From Luteimonas endophytica (GTDB taxonomy: Bacteria; Pseudomonadota; Gammaproteobacteria; Xanthomonadales; Xanthomonadaceae), in the NCBI RefSeq assembly GCF_029887875.1, contig NZ_JARXRM010000036.1:50810-114809 (forward strand): a stretch of DNA of 64,000 nt, read 5' to 3'. Below the pieces are notes generated by a model, which was not told where the DNA came from, made no database searches, and saw only the letters and a list, made by a program, of their open reading frames with translations. The translations under genes were made by a program, and so were the position numbers. Positions within the stretch are counted from its first letter, which is position 1. Every line of letters begins with the position of its first letter. Below, in pieces: positions 47,247-55,473 of this stretch.

Positions 47247-47340
47247 CCCCGGAACCGTGCAACCCCCTGTCCGGAATGGCTTTTATCCGCCGCCTCAGCA
47301 AGGTCGGCTAAGTGCTTGTCATCTGGGGGAGCGCGCCGCC

Positions 47341-47937
47341 TCAGCCTGGGGTCAACCCCAGGTAGCCGACCACGCCGTCCAGCAGCATCTGCACCGAGAT
47401 CGCCACCAGCAGCATCCCCATCAGCCGCTCCATGGCGATCAGGGCGCGCATGCCGAGCAGGCGGTACAGCCAGGTGGACGAGAACAGGATCGCCGCGGTG
47501 GCCGCCCACGCCAGCAGCAGCGCCAGGCTCCATTCGCCCAGCCGCTCCGGCTCGCTGCTGCCCATCAGCATCACCGCGGCCATCCCCGACGGGCCGGCCA
47601 CCAGCGGAATGGCCATGGGCACGATGAACGGCTCGCCCTCGGGCAGCTCGCCCATCAGCCCCTGCGGCGGCGGGAAGATCATCCGCAGCCCGATCAGGAA
47701 CAGCACGATCCCGCCGGCGATCGAGACCGATTCCTGGCGCAGGTGCATCAGCTCCAGCACGTACTTGCCGGCCCAGAGGAACAGCATCAGTACGCCCAGG
47801 GCGATCAACAGTTCGCGCGCCAGCACGATACGCTGCCGCCGCGGCGGCAGCCGCCGCAGCATGCCGAGGAACACCGGGATGTTGCCGAGCGGATCGAGGA
47901 TCAGGAACAGCAGCAGCGCCGCGGAGGCGATGGTCAT
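47341..47937 (-). CDS. MarC family integral membrane protein
   Basis: A 198-residue, six-helix protein of the MarC/YhgN family. Conserved segments include FLILDPLGNIPVFLGML near the N-terminus and PMAIPLVAGPSGMAAVMLMG in the middle. The family lies in the inner membrane and has no established function; older links to multiple antibiotic resistance were not upheld. Its start overlaps the SDR stop by four bases, making it the third gene of grxD-SDR-marC. The 270-base gap beyond its stop contains the Pho box of the neighbouring receptor gene. Confidence 0.9.
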   Translation of the reverse strand: MTIASAALLLFLILDPLGNIPVFLGMLRRLPPRRQRIVLARELLIALGVLMLFLWAGKYVLELMHLRQESVSIAGGIVLFLIGLRMIFPPPQGLMGELPEGEPFIVPMAIPLVAGPSGMAAVMLMGSSEPERLGEWSLALLLAWAATAAILFSSTWLYRLLGMRALIAMERLMGMLLVAISVQMLLDGVVGYLGLTPG

Positions 47938-48734
47938 TGCGCGGCCAGCATCGGCAGGGCGATCCCGCCGACATCCGGGCCGGGGCGCCAGATCTGCCCG
48001 CGGCGCGCGGCGCCGGCTGCCGAGAGTAGTGTCACGCAGGCGCCCGCGTAGCGCTCCGGCTCGCAGGCACCGGCCCGGTCGCCTTCGACGTACGCGCGCG
48101 CGAGCAGCGGCGTGCGCATCGGCCCCGGCTGCAGGCCGCTGATCCGCACCGCGGTGCCGGCGAGTTCGGCGTGCAGCATCCGCACCATCGCATGCAGGCC
48201 CGACTGGGCGATGCCGTAGCCGCCCCAGTAGGCGCCGCTGGTGGCATCGGCGGCGTCGACCACGAACACCACCGAAGCGTCGGCGCCGCGCCGCAGCAGC
48301 GGCAGGCAGGCCTGGGTCAGCCACCAGCGCGCCGTGAGTCCCACGTGGATGGCACGTGCGAACGCCGCCGGGTCGGTGTGCTCGAGCGGGGTGAGGCCGC
48401 GGAACTCGGCGGCGCAGTGCATAAGCCCGTCGAGCCGGCCGTAGCCGGATTCGATGCGCCGGGCGAGTTCGGCGTAATCGTCGGGGCCGGCGCCTTCCAG
48501 GTCGAGCGGATACAGCACCGCCTCGCCCCCTTCGCGCTCGATCGCATCGAGCAGGCGGTTGAGCTTGGGGATGCGCCGCCCCAGCAGCACCAGGCGCGCG
48601 CCCGCACGCGCGCAGGCCAGCGAAGCGGCCTGGCCGAGACCGCCGTGCGCACCCGCGACCAGCACCACCCGTCCGTCCAGCGGCGCCGCGCCCGGCGCCT
48701 GGCCGGCAACGCCCGGGAAGGTCGCCGCGCTCAC
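47934..48734 (-). CDS. Short-chain dehydrogenase/reductase
   Basis: A 266-residue Rossmann oxidoreductase. The cofactor motif is VAGAHGGLGQAASLACARAG, with LLGRR after the second strand, which suggests NADP. The catalytic region is VVFVVDAADATSGAYWGGYGIAQSG, with Tyr-x-x-x in YGIAQ rather than the usual YxxxK, so the catalytic lysine is not in place. LQPGPMRTPLLARAY fits the region after the active site. It starts at GTG overlapping the grxD stop (GTGA). It resembles YciK-like SDRs of unknown substrate; activity may be altered. Confidence 0.83.
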   Translation of the reverse strand: MSAATFPGVAGQAPGAAPLDGRVVLVAGAHGGLGQAASLACARAGARLVLLGRRIPKLNRLLDAIEREGGEAVLYPLDLEGAGPDDYAELARRIESGYGRLDGLMHCAAEFRGLTPLEHTDPAAFARAIHVGLTARWWLTQACLPLLRRGADASVVFVVDAADATSGAYWGGYGIAQSGLHAMVRMLHAELAGTAVRISGLQPGPMRTPLLARAYVEGDRAGACEPERYAGACVTLLSAAGAARRGQIWRPGPDVGGIALPMLAAQ

Positions 48735-49048
48735 GCCTTCTGCGCTTCCGCGACCATCCGTGCCAGCTCGCCGGATTCGTGCAGCTCCACGGCGATGTCG
48801 CAGCCGCCGATCAGTTCGCCGTTGATGAACAACTGCGGGAAGGTCGGCCAGTTGGAATAGCGCGGCAGGTTGGCGCGGATTTCCGGCTCCTCCAGCACGT
48901 TGACGGTACGCAGGTCGCCGACGCCGGCGTCCTTGAGCACCTTGACGGTGCGGCTGGAGAAACCGCACATCGGGAACTGCGGCGTGCCCTTCATGAACAG
49001 GACGATCGGGTGGCCCTCGACCTCGGCCTGGATCCGCTGCATCACCAT
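48731..49048 (-). CDS. grxD: Monothiol glutaredoxin (CGFS type)
   Basis: A 105-residue Grx4-type glutaredoxin that carries and transfers [2Fe-2S] clusters. The active site is KGTPQFPMCGFSSRTVKVL with CGFS. WPTFPQLFINGELIGGCDIA contains the cis-proline and glutathione-binding residues. GGAG eight bases before the ATG at 49048 supports the start; the internal ATG two codons later is also possible. It heads the grxD-SDR-marC operon and lies back to back with the SOD-family gene. This resembles the grxD/sodB neighbourhood in enterobacteria. Confidence 0.95.
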   Translation of the reverse strand: MVMQRIQAEVEGHPIVLFMKGTPQFPMCGFSSRTVKVLKDAGVGDLRTVNVLEEPEIRANLPRYSNWPTFPQLFINGELIGGCDIAVELHESGELARMVAEAQKA

Positions 49049-49177
49049 CTCGCGTACTCCTGGATTGCCCGCGCCGCGCGCGAAGGCCGGCGGCGGACGT
49101 GGGGTTAGAATCGGCGATTGTAAGGCCTCGCGCGCCCTGCGGCCGCTCGCGGGCCGTGGCCGCCACTCCCGAACCCG

Positions 49178-49768
49178 GTGCCCATGCCCATCGACCTGCC
49201 CGCCCTGCCCTACGATCGCACCGCCCTCGAGCCGTATCTGTCCGGCGACACCGTGGCACGGCACCACGACGGCCACCACCGCGCCCATGTGGATGCCCTC
49301 AACGCCATGGTCGCCGGCACCGCCTTCGCCGAGCTGGCGCTCGAGGAAATCGTGCGCAAGGCGCAGGGGGCGATGGCCGAACACGCCGCCCAGGCCTGGA
49401 ACACCGGGCTGTACTGGCGCTGCCTGAAGCCGGCCGCTGCCGGCGGCGGCGGCGAACCCGAGGGGCGGCTGGCCGAGGCCCTGGCCGGCGCCTTCGGTAG
49501 CGTCGAGGGCTTCCGCGCGCAATTCGACGAAGCGGCCCTGCGCGGGTTCGGCTCCGGCTGGGCCTGGCTGCTGCGGCGCGACGACGGGCGCCTGGCGATC
49601 GCCGTGACCCCGCACTCGGTCACGCCGCTGACCGGGCCGGACACGCCCCTGCTGGCGTGCTGCCTGTGGGAGCACGCCTACCTGCCGGACTACGGTGCGA
49701 ACCGGGCGAAGTACCTCGAGGCCTTCTGGCGCCTGGTGGCCTGGGAATCGATCGCCGCGCGCCTGTAG
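49178..49768 (+). CDS. Fe/Mn superoxide dismutase family protein lacking two metal ligands
   Basis: A 196-residue protein with the whole SodB fold (LPALPYDRTALEPYLSGDTV, FGSGWAWLLRRDDGRLAIA, WEHAYLPDYGANRAKYLEAF). Compared with E. coli SodB, the ligands His26 (here His29) and His161 (His166) are kept. Ligand His73 is Thr76 (AWNTGLYW) and ligand Asp157 is Cys162 (LLACCLWEHAY). Gate residue Tyr34 is His37. Normal iron or manganese binding is therefore doubtful. The start may be the ATG at 49178 or 49184. Its stop codon TAG lies inside a REP element. It sits beside grxD, where a real sodB would be expected. Confidence 0.85.
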   Translation: MPMPIDLPALPYDRTALEPYLSGDTVARHHDGHHRAHVDALNAMVAGTAFAELALEEIVRKAQGAMAEHAAQAWNTGLYWRCLKPAAAGGGGEPEGRLAEALAGAFGSVEGFRAQFDEAALRGFGSGWAWLLRRDDGRLAIAVTPHSVTPLTGPDTPLLACCLWEHAYLPDYGANRAKYLEAFWRLVAWESIAARL

Positions 49769-49872
49769 GAGCGGCCCCATGGCCGCGAAGGCCGCGGGAA
49801 TCTCCGGCGCCGCGGCAGCGGTTCCGGGCATCGGCAACTGCGCCGGCTTTGGCGGGCACGGCCCGCTTCTGC
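49764..49872. repeat. REP pair (BIME-like), copy B
   Basis: A plus-strand element TGTAGGAGCGGCCCCATGGC at 49764-49798 is followed by a diverged inverted copy at 49841-49872 (CGCCGGCTTTGGCGGGCACG onward). They match the elements at 31581-31667, but the two orientations occur in the opposite order. The TAG of this element supplies the stop codon of the SOD-family gene. Confidence 0.72.
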
Positions 49873-49950
49873 GGCGGTCCGGGCGCTGCTGCGGAGTCGG
49901 CCGAAGGACGGGATCGGGCCGGGGGCACGGAAGCGTGCGGCGGGCGCCCG

Positions 49951-51123
49951 TCAACCGCGCAGGGCCGCGATCGCCGGGGCGACCTGGGACTGCCGCCCGA
50001 GCGCGTCGCCGCCGCGCTGCAGCGCAGCGGCCAGCGCCTCCGGCGTGTCCGCCCGCAACGTCGCGTGGCCGACCTTGCGGCCGGCGCGCGGCGACTTGCC
50101 GTAGTCGTGCCAGTGGCCACCGGCCTCGGCCAGCACCGGCGCCGGATCCGGCAACTCGCCGATCCAGTTCAACATGCAGGCATGGCCGCGCACGGTGGTC
50201 GCGCCAGCGGCCAGCCCGAGCACCGCGCGCAGGTGGTTCTCGAACTGCGAGGTCTCGGCGCCTTCGATGGTCCAGTGCCCGGAGTTGTGCACCCGGGGCG
50301 CCAGCTCGTTGGCCAGCAGTTCGCCCCCATGGCAGAACAGTTCCAGTGCGAACACGCCCACATAGTCCAGCGCCTCGGCCAGACGGCGGGCATGGCCATA
50401 GGCCGTCTCGGCCAGCGCCGGGTCGACCCGCGCCGGCGCCAGGCTGGCCGAGAGCACCCCGTCGACGTGCCAGTTCTCGGTGAGCGGCCAGGTATCGAAA
50501 CTGCCGTCGCGGCCGCGCATCGCCACCACGCTCAGCTCGCGGTCGAACGGCACGAAGGCCTCCAGGATCAGGCCGACGCGCTCCGCCTGCGGGCCCAGCG
50601 CGGCCCAGGCCTGGTCCGCGACCCGCTGTACCGCTGCGGGCGTACCGGCCCCCGGCGCGGGCTTCAGCCGGAACTGCCCCTTGCCGTCGTAGCCGAGGCG
50701 GCGGGTCTTGAGGATGCAGGGCGTGCCGATCCGGGCGAGCGCGGCGTCCAGGTCCTCTCGCGAGGCGATGTCGGCGAACGGCGGCACGGGAATCGCCAGC
50801 TCGCGGAACAGCATCTTCTCCGCCAGCCGGTCCTGGGCGACGCCCAGCGCGCCGGGATTGGGGAACACCGGCACCCGCGCGCTCAGCCAGCGCGCGGACT
50901 CGGCCGGGACGTTCTCGAAGTCGAAGGTCACCACGTCCACGCGCGCGGCGAAGTCGGCGAGCGCCGCCTCGTCGCGGTAGTCGCCGACCAGCAGCGGCGC
51001 GAACTGTCCGGCGCAGGCCTCGGCCGAAGTATCCATCACCAGGAAGCGCAGCCCCAGCGGTGCGCCCGCCAGCGCCAGCATGCGCGCAAGCTGGCCGCCC
51101 CCAAGGATCCCGACGGTGGTCAC
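49951..51123 (-). CDS. purK: N5-carboxyaminoimidazole ribonucleotide synthase
   Basis: A 390-residue ATP-grasp enzyme that carboxylates AIR with bicarbonate and ATP to N5-CAIR in purine biosynthesis. The N-terminal motif [20 protein letters not shown], the ATP-grasp core ([40 protein letters not shown]) and [20 protein letters not shown] with [13 protein letters not shown] are all present. The start overlaps the purE stop by four bases, the common purEK order. The product passes to PurE encoded just upstream. Confidence 0.96.
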   Translation of the reverse strand: MTTVGILGGGQLARMLALAGAPLGLRFLVMDTSAEACAGQFAPLLVGDYRDEAALADFAARVDVVTFDFENVPAESARWLSARVPVFPNPGALGVAQDRLAEKMLFRELAIPVPPFADIASREDLDAALARIGTPCILKTRRLGYDGKGQFRLKPAPGAGTPAAVQRVADQAWAALGPQAERVGLILEAFVPFDRELSVVAMRGRDGSFDTWPLTENWHVDGVLSASLAPARVDPALAETAYGHARRLAEALDYVGVFALELFCHGGELLANELAPRVHNSGHWTIEGAETSQFENHLRAVLGLAAGATTVRGHACMLNWIGELPDPAPVLAEAGGHWHDYGKSPRAGRKVGHATLRADTPEALAAALQRGGDALGRQSQVAPAIAALRG

Positions 51124-51659
51124 GGGCGCAGCCCGGATCCGGCCGGCGGCCGGCGCGGATCGTCGGCGCCGGCCACCGCTTCGGTCTGGCGCCGGCGAAA
51201 CGCCTCCAGCGCCGCCGCAACCTCCGCGTGTCCGGCCGCCAGCAGCGCCGCGGCGAACAGTGCGGCATTGACCGCTCCGGCACGGCCGATGGCGAACGTC
51301 GCGACCGGCACCCCGGCCGGCATCTGCACGATCGAGAGCAGCGAGTCGAGCCCGTTGAGCGACTTCGATTGCACCGGCACGCCGAGCACCGGCACCGCGG
51401 TCTTGGCCGCCAGCATTCCCGGCAGGTGCGCGGCGCCGCCGGCGCCGGCGATGATCGCCCGCAGCCCGCGCTGCCCGGCCGATTCGGCGTAGGCGAACAT
51501 CGCATCCGGGGTGCGGTGGGCCGACACCACCCGTACTTCGTGCGGCACCCCCAGCGCTTCGAGGTGTTCGGCGGCGTGCTGCATCGTGTCCCAGTCGGAA
51601 CGCGAGCCCATCACGATGCCGACGAGCGGCGCGGCGGAGCTGGCTGGCGTGGCTGGCAT
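51120..51659 (-). CDS. purE: N5-carboxyaminoimidazole ribonucleotide mutase
   Basis: A 179-residue class I PurE that converts N5-CAIR to CAIR. Conserved sites are [33 protein letters not shown] with the catalytic His, [20 protein letters not shown], and [20 protein letters not shown]. The C-terminal 20 or so residues are an extra tail. It is the first gene of the purE-purK pair. The Trm112-like gene is divergent from it, with 145 bases between them. Confidence 0.96.
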   Translation of the reverse strand: MPATPASSAAPLVGIVMGSRSDWDTMQHAAEHLEALGVPHEVRVVSAHRTPDAMFAYAESAGQRGLRAIIAGAGGAAHLPGMLAAKTAVPVLGVPVQSKSLNGLDSLLSIVQMPAGVPVATFAIGRAGAVNAALFAAALLAAGHAEVAAALEAFRRRQTEAVAGADDPRRPPAGSGLRP

Positions 51660-51804
51660 GGTCGTCCCCGGGCGCTAAAGGCGCATTTTAGCCGGGATCG
51701 TCGATTGGCGATGGCGATCCGGAACAGCGCCAACGGAACCGGCGGCCGCACTGCCGGAGTGGTACGCTGCCGAATCGCTCACCACGAATCGCCGCTCACG
51801 CCCC

Positions 51805-52071
51805 ATGGACCGCAAGCTCCTCGACATCCTCGTCTGTCCCGACACCCGGCAACCGTTGGCACTGCTCGACAAGACCGGGCTCGAGGCGGTCAACCGCGCG
51901 GTCGCCGCCGGCGCCGTGCGGCGCAACGACGGCACCGCCCAGGCCGAACCGCTCGACGCGGCGCTGGCGACCCGCGACCGCAAGCGGATCTACCGAATCG
52001 ACGACGGCATCCCGGTGCTGCTGGTGGAGGAAGGCATCGCCACCGCGCAGATCGACGGCTTTCCCGCCTGA
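51805..52071 (+). CDS. Trm112-family (YcaR-like) protein without zinc cysteines
   Basis: An 88-residue protein of the Trm112/UPF0434 family (DRKLLDILVCPDTRQPLALL, then KRIYRIDDGIPVLLVEEGIA). Other members bind zinc through CPxC and a third cysteine. Here CPDT keeps only one cysteine, and an insert of about 20 residues replaces the middle strand. As I recall, Xanthomonas homologues share this insert-bearing, cysteine-poor form. Trm112 proteins support partner methyltransferases in eukaryotes; the bacterial role is unclear. nadC follows eight bases later, so the two are probably cotranscribed. Confidence 0.85.
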   Translation: MDRKLLDILVCPDTRQPLALLDKTGLEAVNRAVAAGAVRRNDGTAQAEPLDAALATRDRKRIYRIDDGIPVLLVEEGIATAQIDGFPA

Positions 52072-52079
52072 TCCCGGCG

Positions 52080-52949
52080 ATGGCCGCCACCATCGCGCCA
52101 CCGCCCACCGCGACGGTCGAGGCCGACGTGGCCCGCGCCCTGGCCGAGGACATCGGCAGCGGCGATGTCACCGCCGCCCTGCTGCCCGATGCCACCGATG
52201 TCGCGCGGCTGCTGTGCAAGGAGAACGCGGTGGTCTGCGGTCGTCCGTGGTTCGACGCCTGCCACCGCAGGCTCGACCCGGAGGTGCGGATCGACTGGCG
52301 GGTGGCCGAGGGCGACCGGGTGGTCGCCGGCACGATTCTGGCCGAGCTGTCCGGTCGCGCCCGCGCGCTGGTCAGCGCGGAGCGCGCCTCGCTCAACTTC
52401 GTGCAGACCCTGAGCGCCACCGCCACCGCCACCCGCGCCTACGTCGACGCGGTGCGCGGCACCGGCGCGCGGATCCTCGATACCCGCAAGACCCTGCCCG
52501 GGCTGCGCCAGGCGCAGAAGTATGCGGTGCGCGTGGGCGGCGGGGTCAACCATCGGATCGGTCTGTTCGATGCGGTGATGCTCAAGGAGAACCACGTGCG
52601 TGTGGCCGGCTCGGTCACCGCGGCGATCGGCGCGGCGCGCGCGCAGCAGCCGTCGCTGCCGCTGATCGTCGAGGTGGAAACCCTGGACCAGCTGCGCGAG
52701 GCGCTGGCGGCCGGCTGCGACCGCGTCCTGATCGACGATTTCGACGCGGCGGCGCGGCGCGAGGCGGTGCGCATCGCGGCCGCCGCGGGCGCGGCGCGAG
52801 TGCCGCTGGAGGTCTCGGGCGGGGTCGACCTGGAAGGCGTGCGCGCGATCGCCGCCGACGGCGTGGACTGCATCTCGATCGGCGCGCTGACCAAGCACGT
52901 GCGCGCGATCGACCTGTCGCTCAAGCTGGGACCGGCCTGCTCCGGCTAA
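52080..52949 (+). CDS. nadC: Nicotinate-nucleotide diphosphorylase (carboxylating)
   Basis: A 289-residue quinolinate phosphoribosyltransferase that makes nicotinate mononucleotide, CO2 and PPi from quinolinate and PRPP in de novo NAD synthesis. Motifs are ALAEDIGSGDVTAALL, SAERASLNFVQTLSATATAT, ILDTRKTLPGLRQAQKYAVR, GLFDAVMLKENH, LIVEVETLDQLREAL and PLEVSGGVDLEGVRAIAADG. The start ATG overlaps nothing and lies eight bases after the Trm112-like stop. Its stop codon overlaps the convergent FHA gene by four bases. No nadA or nadB is in this window. Confidence 0.96.
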   Translation: MAATIAPPPTATVEADVARALAEDIGSGDVTAALLPDATDVARLLCKENAVVCGRPWFDACHRRLDPEVRIDWRVAEGDRVVAGTILAELSGRARALVSAERASLNFVQTLSATATATRAYVDAVRGTGARILDTRKTLPGLRQAQKYAVRVGGGVNHRIGLFDAVMLKENHVRVAGSVTAAIGAARAQQPSLPLIVEVETLDQLREALAAGCDRVLIDDFDAAARREAVRIAAAAGAARVPLEVSGGVDLEGVRAIAADGVDCISIGALTKHVRAIDLSLKLGPACSG

Positions 52950-53746
52950 CGCAGCACCAGCGCCAACGCGGCGGCGGCCGTCAGCAGCGCCGTCAGCGCC
53001 AGGCCCCAGCGCCGCCACCCGCGGCCGCCGCGCGGATGGATGTCCGCCACCGGACGCGCGTGCACCTGCACCGGCTGCCCCTGGCCGGGGGCGAGCAGGC
53101 GGAAGCGCAGCTGGTCGAAGCCGATCTCGTCGCCGGGGCGCGCCAGCGCCATCTGCACCCGGCGCCCGTTGAGGAAGCTGCCGTTGCTGGAACCGAGGTC
53201 CTGGAGCTCGATGCCGTCAGGGGTCGGGGTGAGCCGGACGTGCGAACGCGACAGGCCCGGCTCGTCGAAGCGCAGCGTGCACTCTGCGGCGCGGCCGACC
53301 ACCGTGGGCCCGACCACCGGGTAGCTGCGCCCGAAGGCGTGGCCGGACACGCCGCGCAGCACGTAGCGCGGCAGCGCCGGGCGGACCGCGGTGGCGTCGA
53401 TGTCGTCGTTGGCGGGCACGCCGGCCGGGGTGGCCGGGACCGCGGTGGCCACCTCCATCGACACCAACCGCGCCTGCACCTGCTCGAAGCCCACCACGTC
53501 GCCGGGACGCAGCGCGAGCACGCCATCGACCACCCGGCCGTTGACCCGCACCGCGATGCCTTCGGGCACCTTCAGCGTGACCCCGTGGGCGCCGACCTGG
53601 AGCTCGCAGTGGCTGGGCAGCACGCCGGGCCTGTCGAGCACGATGTTGGCGTGCGGATCCGAGCCGATCCGGCTCACGCCCGGTCCGAGCAGCACCTGCG
53701 GATGCTCGCCGCCGGGGAACACGAGTTTCAAGGACTGGGCGCTCAT
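52946..53746 (-). CDS. Protein with two FHA domains and a C-terminal membrane anchor
   Basis: A 266-residue protein. The first FHA domain covers about residues 15-95 (GPGVSRIGSDPHANIVLDRP, GVLPSHCELQVGAHGVTL). The second covers about 130-215 (VVGRAAECTLRFDEPGLSRS, HVRL, LQDLGSSNGSFLNGRRV). A single transmembrane helix lies near the C-terminus (WGLALTALLTAAAALALVLR). FHA domains bind phosphothreonine, here probably on the cytoplasmic side. No kinase or phosphatase gene is in the window, so the partner is unknown. It is convergent with nadC. Confidence 0.87.
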   Translation of the reverse strand: MSAQSLKLVFPGGEHPQVLLGPGVSRIGSDPHANIVLDRPGVLPSHCELQVGAHGVTLKVPEGIAVRVNGRVVDGVLALRPGDVVGFEQVQARLVSMEVATAVPATPAGVPANDDIDATAVRPALPRYVLRGVSGHAFGRSYPVVGPTVVGRAAECTLRFDEPGLSRSHVRLTPTPDGIELQDLGSSNGSFLNGRRVQMALARPGDEIGFDQLRFRLLAPGQGQPVQVHARPVADIHPRGGRGWRRWGLALTALLTAAAALALVLR

Positions 53747-53822
53747 CGGCGATTCCGGGCTGGTCTGGCTGGGCGCGGCGACGGGCCTTGCCCGGGGCCG
53801 ATGCGGGCGCCACATTACACGC

Positions 53823-54146
53823 ATGTTCGATCTAGTGCTCGTGATGATCGCCGGCGCCGCGGCCTTCGCCTTCTGGAGCGCCGGGCGCGGTGCCGCCGAG
53901 CGCGCCGAGCGGATCGGCCGCCAGGCGTGCCGCGCCGCCGGGGTGCAGTGGCTCGACCAGACCGTGCACGCCGCCGGGCTGCGGCTGCGCCGCGGCGAGG
54001 ACGGCCGGCTCGGATTGGAACGCAGCTTCCGCTTCGAGTATTCGGAGGACGGGACCGAGCGGCACGTCGGCCGACTGGTGCTGCACGGCGACACCCTGGT
54101 CTCGTTCAGCGGGCCGGTGCGGGCGTCGCAGCGCGACCTGCACTGA
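53823..54146 (+). CDS. DUF3301 family membrane protein
   Basis: A 107-residue protein with one N-terminal membrane helix (MFDLVLVMIAGAAAFAFWSA). The conserved DUF3301 body follows (GRQACRAAGVQWLDQTVHAA, then RSFRFEYSEDGTERHVGRLV and GDTLVSFSGPVRA). The function is unknown. In related genomes it lies near sspA/sspB and nadC, as here. A perfect hairpin separates it from the convergent sspB. Confidence 0.85.
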   Translation: MFDLVLVMIAGAAAFAFWSAGRGAAERAERIGRQACRAAGVQWLDQTVHAAGLRLRRGEDGRLGLERSFRFEYSEDGTERHVGRLVLHGDTLVSFSGPVRASQRDLH

Positions 54147-54149
54147 GAG

Positions 54150-54174
54150 GCCAGGCCGCCCGCGGCGGCCTGGC
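54150..54174. terminator. Hairpin between convergent DUF3301 and sspB genes
   Basis: GCCAGGCCGCC, loop CGC, GGCGGCCTGGC is a perfect 11-pair stem placed between two stop codons. It has no T-run on either side, so it is a weak bidirectional terminator or an mRNA 3'-end structure. Confidence 0.5.
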
Positions 54175-54176
54175 GC

Positions 54177-54623
54177 CTACTTGACCACGCGCAGGTGCGC
54201 ACCGCGCTTCGGTGCGGGTGCGTCGTCGCCCGCCTGGGCATCGGCCGCCGTGCCCGGATCGTCGTCCGGGTCCGGCCCCGGGCCGCCTCCGACGTCCTCC
54301 GGCAGCACCATGCCGTGACCGGTCTCGCGGGCATAGATCGCCAGCACCGCGCCGACCGGTACCTCGACCGGATGGCTGACCCCGCCGAAGCGCGCCGTGA
54401 AACGCACGCCGCCGTTGTCCATCTCCAATCGGGTCACCGCGCGCTCGGCGATGTTGAGCACCACCCGCCCTTCCTTCACGGCGTGCGTCGGCACCCGCAC
54501 CCCGGGCTGCTCGGCATCGACCAGGATGTGCGGGGTCATGCCGTTGTCGGCGATCCACTCGTACAGCGCCCGCAACAGGTACGGGCGATGGCTGGTCATG
54601 CCGGGCGCGGCGGTCTCGGGCAT
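54177..54623 (-). CDS. sspB: ClpXP protease specificity-enhancing factor SspB
   Basis: A 148-residue adaptor that delivers ssrA-tagged proteins from stalled ribosomes to ClpXP. The substrate-binding domain shows RPYLLRALYEWIADNGMTPH, VLNIAERAVTRLEMDNGGVR, RFGGVSHPVEVPVGAVLAIY and ARETGHGMVL. An acidic flexible linker then leads to the C-terminal ClpX-binding tail (GAHLRVVK). The start may be the ATG at 54623 or the one eight codons later (MTSHRPY), which matches E. coli better. It follows sspA after 45 bases, the usual order. Confidence 0.95.
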   Translation of the reverse strand: MPETAAPGMTSHRPYLLRALYEWIADNGMTPHILVDAEQPGVRVPTHAVKEGRVVLNIAERAVTRLEMDNGGVRFTARFGGVSHPVEVPVGAVLAIYARETGHGMVLPEDVGGGPGPDPDDDPGTAADAQAGDDAPAPKRGAHLRVVK

Positions 54624-54668
54624 GCCGTCAGTGTACCGCCATCGCCGCGCCGGGCCAGCGCGCGCGGC

Positions 54669-55307
54669 TCATTCCGGCAGTTCGCGCAGGTTCTTCTCCT
54701 GCGGCGTCAGGCTGCGCACGAAGCCGGGCCCGCGGAAGATGCGGTTCCCGTAGTCCTCGATCGCCTTGCCGTCCTTCGGCAACGCGACGCCCAGCGCCTG
54801 CAGCCGCCAGATGATCGGCGCCATGGCGCAGTCGGCCAGGCTCATCTCGGCGCTGAGGAAGAACTTGCTGGCCTTGAACAGCGGAACCGAGGCGGTCAGC
54901 AGTTCCCGCAGGCGCTTGCGCCCGGCCTCGGCCTGCTGCTTGTTGCCCAGCTGGATCGCCTGGATCTGCGGTACCCAGTCGTGCTCCAGCCGGAGCATGG
55001 CCAGACGCAGGCGCGCGCGGGAGAGCGGGTCGACCGGCATCAGCGGCGGGTGCGGGTAGCGTTCGTCGAGATACTCGCAGACCACCGACGCGGCGTAGAG
55101 CACCAGGTCGCGTTCGACCAGGGTGGGCACCGAGTGGTACGGGTTGAGGTCGAGCAGATCCTCGGGCGGGCTCTGCGGATCCACCGCGATCAGGTCGTAG
55201 GTGACGCCCTTGGCCGCCAATACCAGGCGGACGCGGTGGCAGAGCACGTCATCGACGGACGAAAACAGGGTCAGGGCATTACGCATACGCGGACTCGCGG
55301 CCATCAT
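54669..55307 (-). CDS. sspA: Stringent starvation protein A
   Basis: A 212-residue glutathione-transferase-fold protein that binds RNA polymerase and adjusts transcription under starvation and acid stress. The N-terminal thioredoxin-like part has MRNALTLFSSVDDVLCHRVR and LNPYHSVPTLVERDLVLYAA. The C-terminal helical part has FFLSAEMSLADCAMAPIIWR. GGGAGAG five bases before the ATG at 55307 sets the start; a second ATG follows immediately. It is cotranscribed with sspB and lies downstream of the cytochrome bc1 genes, as in many beta- and gammaproteobacteria. Confidence 0.94.
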   Translation of the reverse strand: MMAASPRMRNALTLFSSVDDVLCHRVRLVLAAKGVTYDLIAVDPQSPPEDLLDLNPYHSVPTLVERDLVLYAASVVCEYLDERYPHPPLMPVDPLSRARLRLAMLRLEHDWVPQIQAIQLGNKQQAEAGRKRLRELLTASVPLFKASKFFLSAEMSLADCAMAPIIWRLQALGVALPKDGKAIEDYGNRIFRGPGFVRSLTPQEKNLRELPE

Positions 55308-55440
55308 CGGCACTCTCCCACGGCCGGATACCGCCGGCCGCATCGACGCCGCCCGCCCACTGCGGGACGGTCGCCCGGTTCCCGAGCCGTCCCCCCACGG
55401 CTGCCGAGGGCCGGTCTGCGCCGGCCTGATCTGCAAGAAA

Positions 55441-55458
55441 CCCGCGCCGAAGCCGGGC
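55441..55458 (-). terminator. Possible terminator after petC
   Basis: On the minus strand GCCCGGCTTCGGCGCGGG is followed by TTTCTTGC, a hairpin with a UUCG-type tetraloop and one bulge. It lies 15 bases after the petC stop and before sspA. The stem is imperfect. Confidence 0.4.
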
Positions 55459-55473
55459 TCGTGGAGGGTCCGC

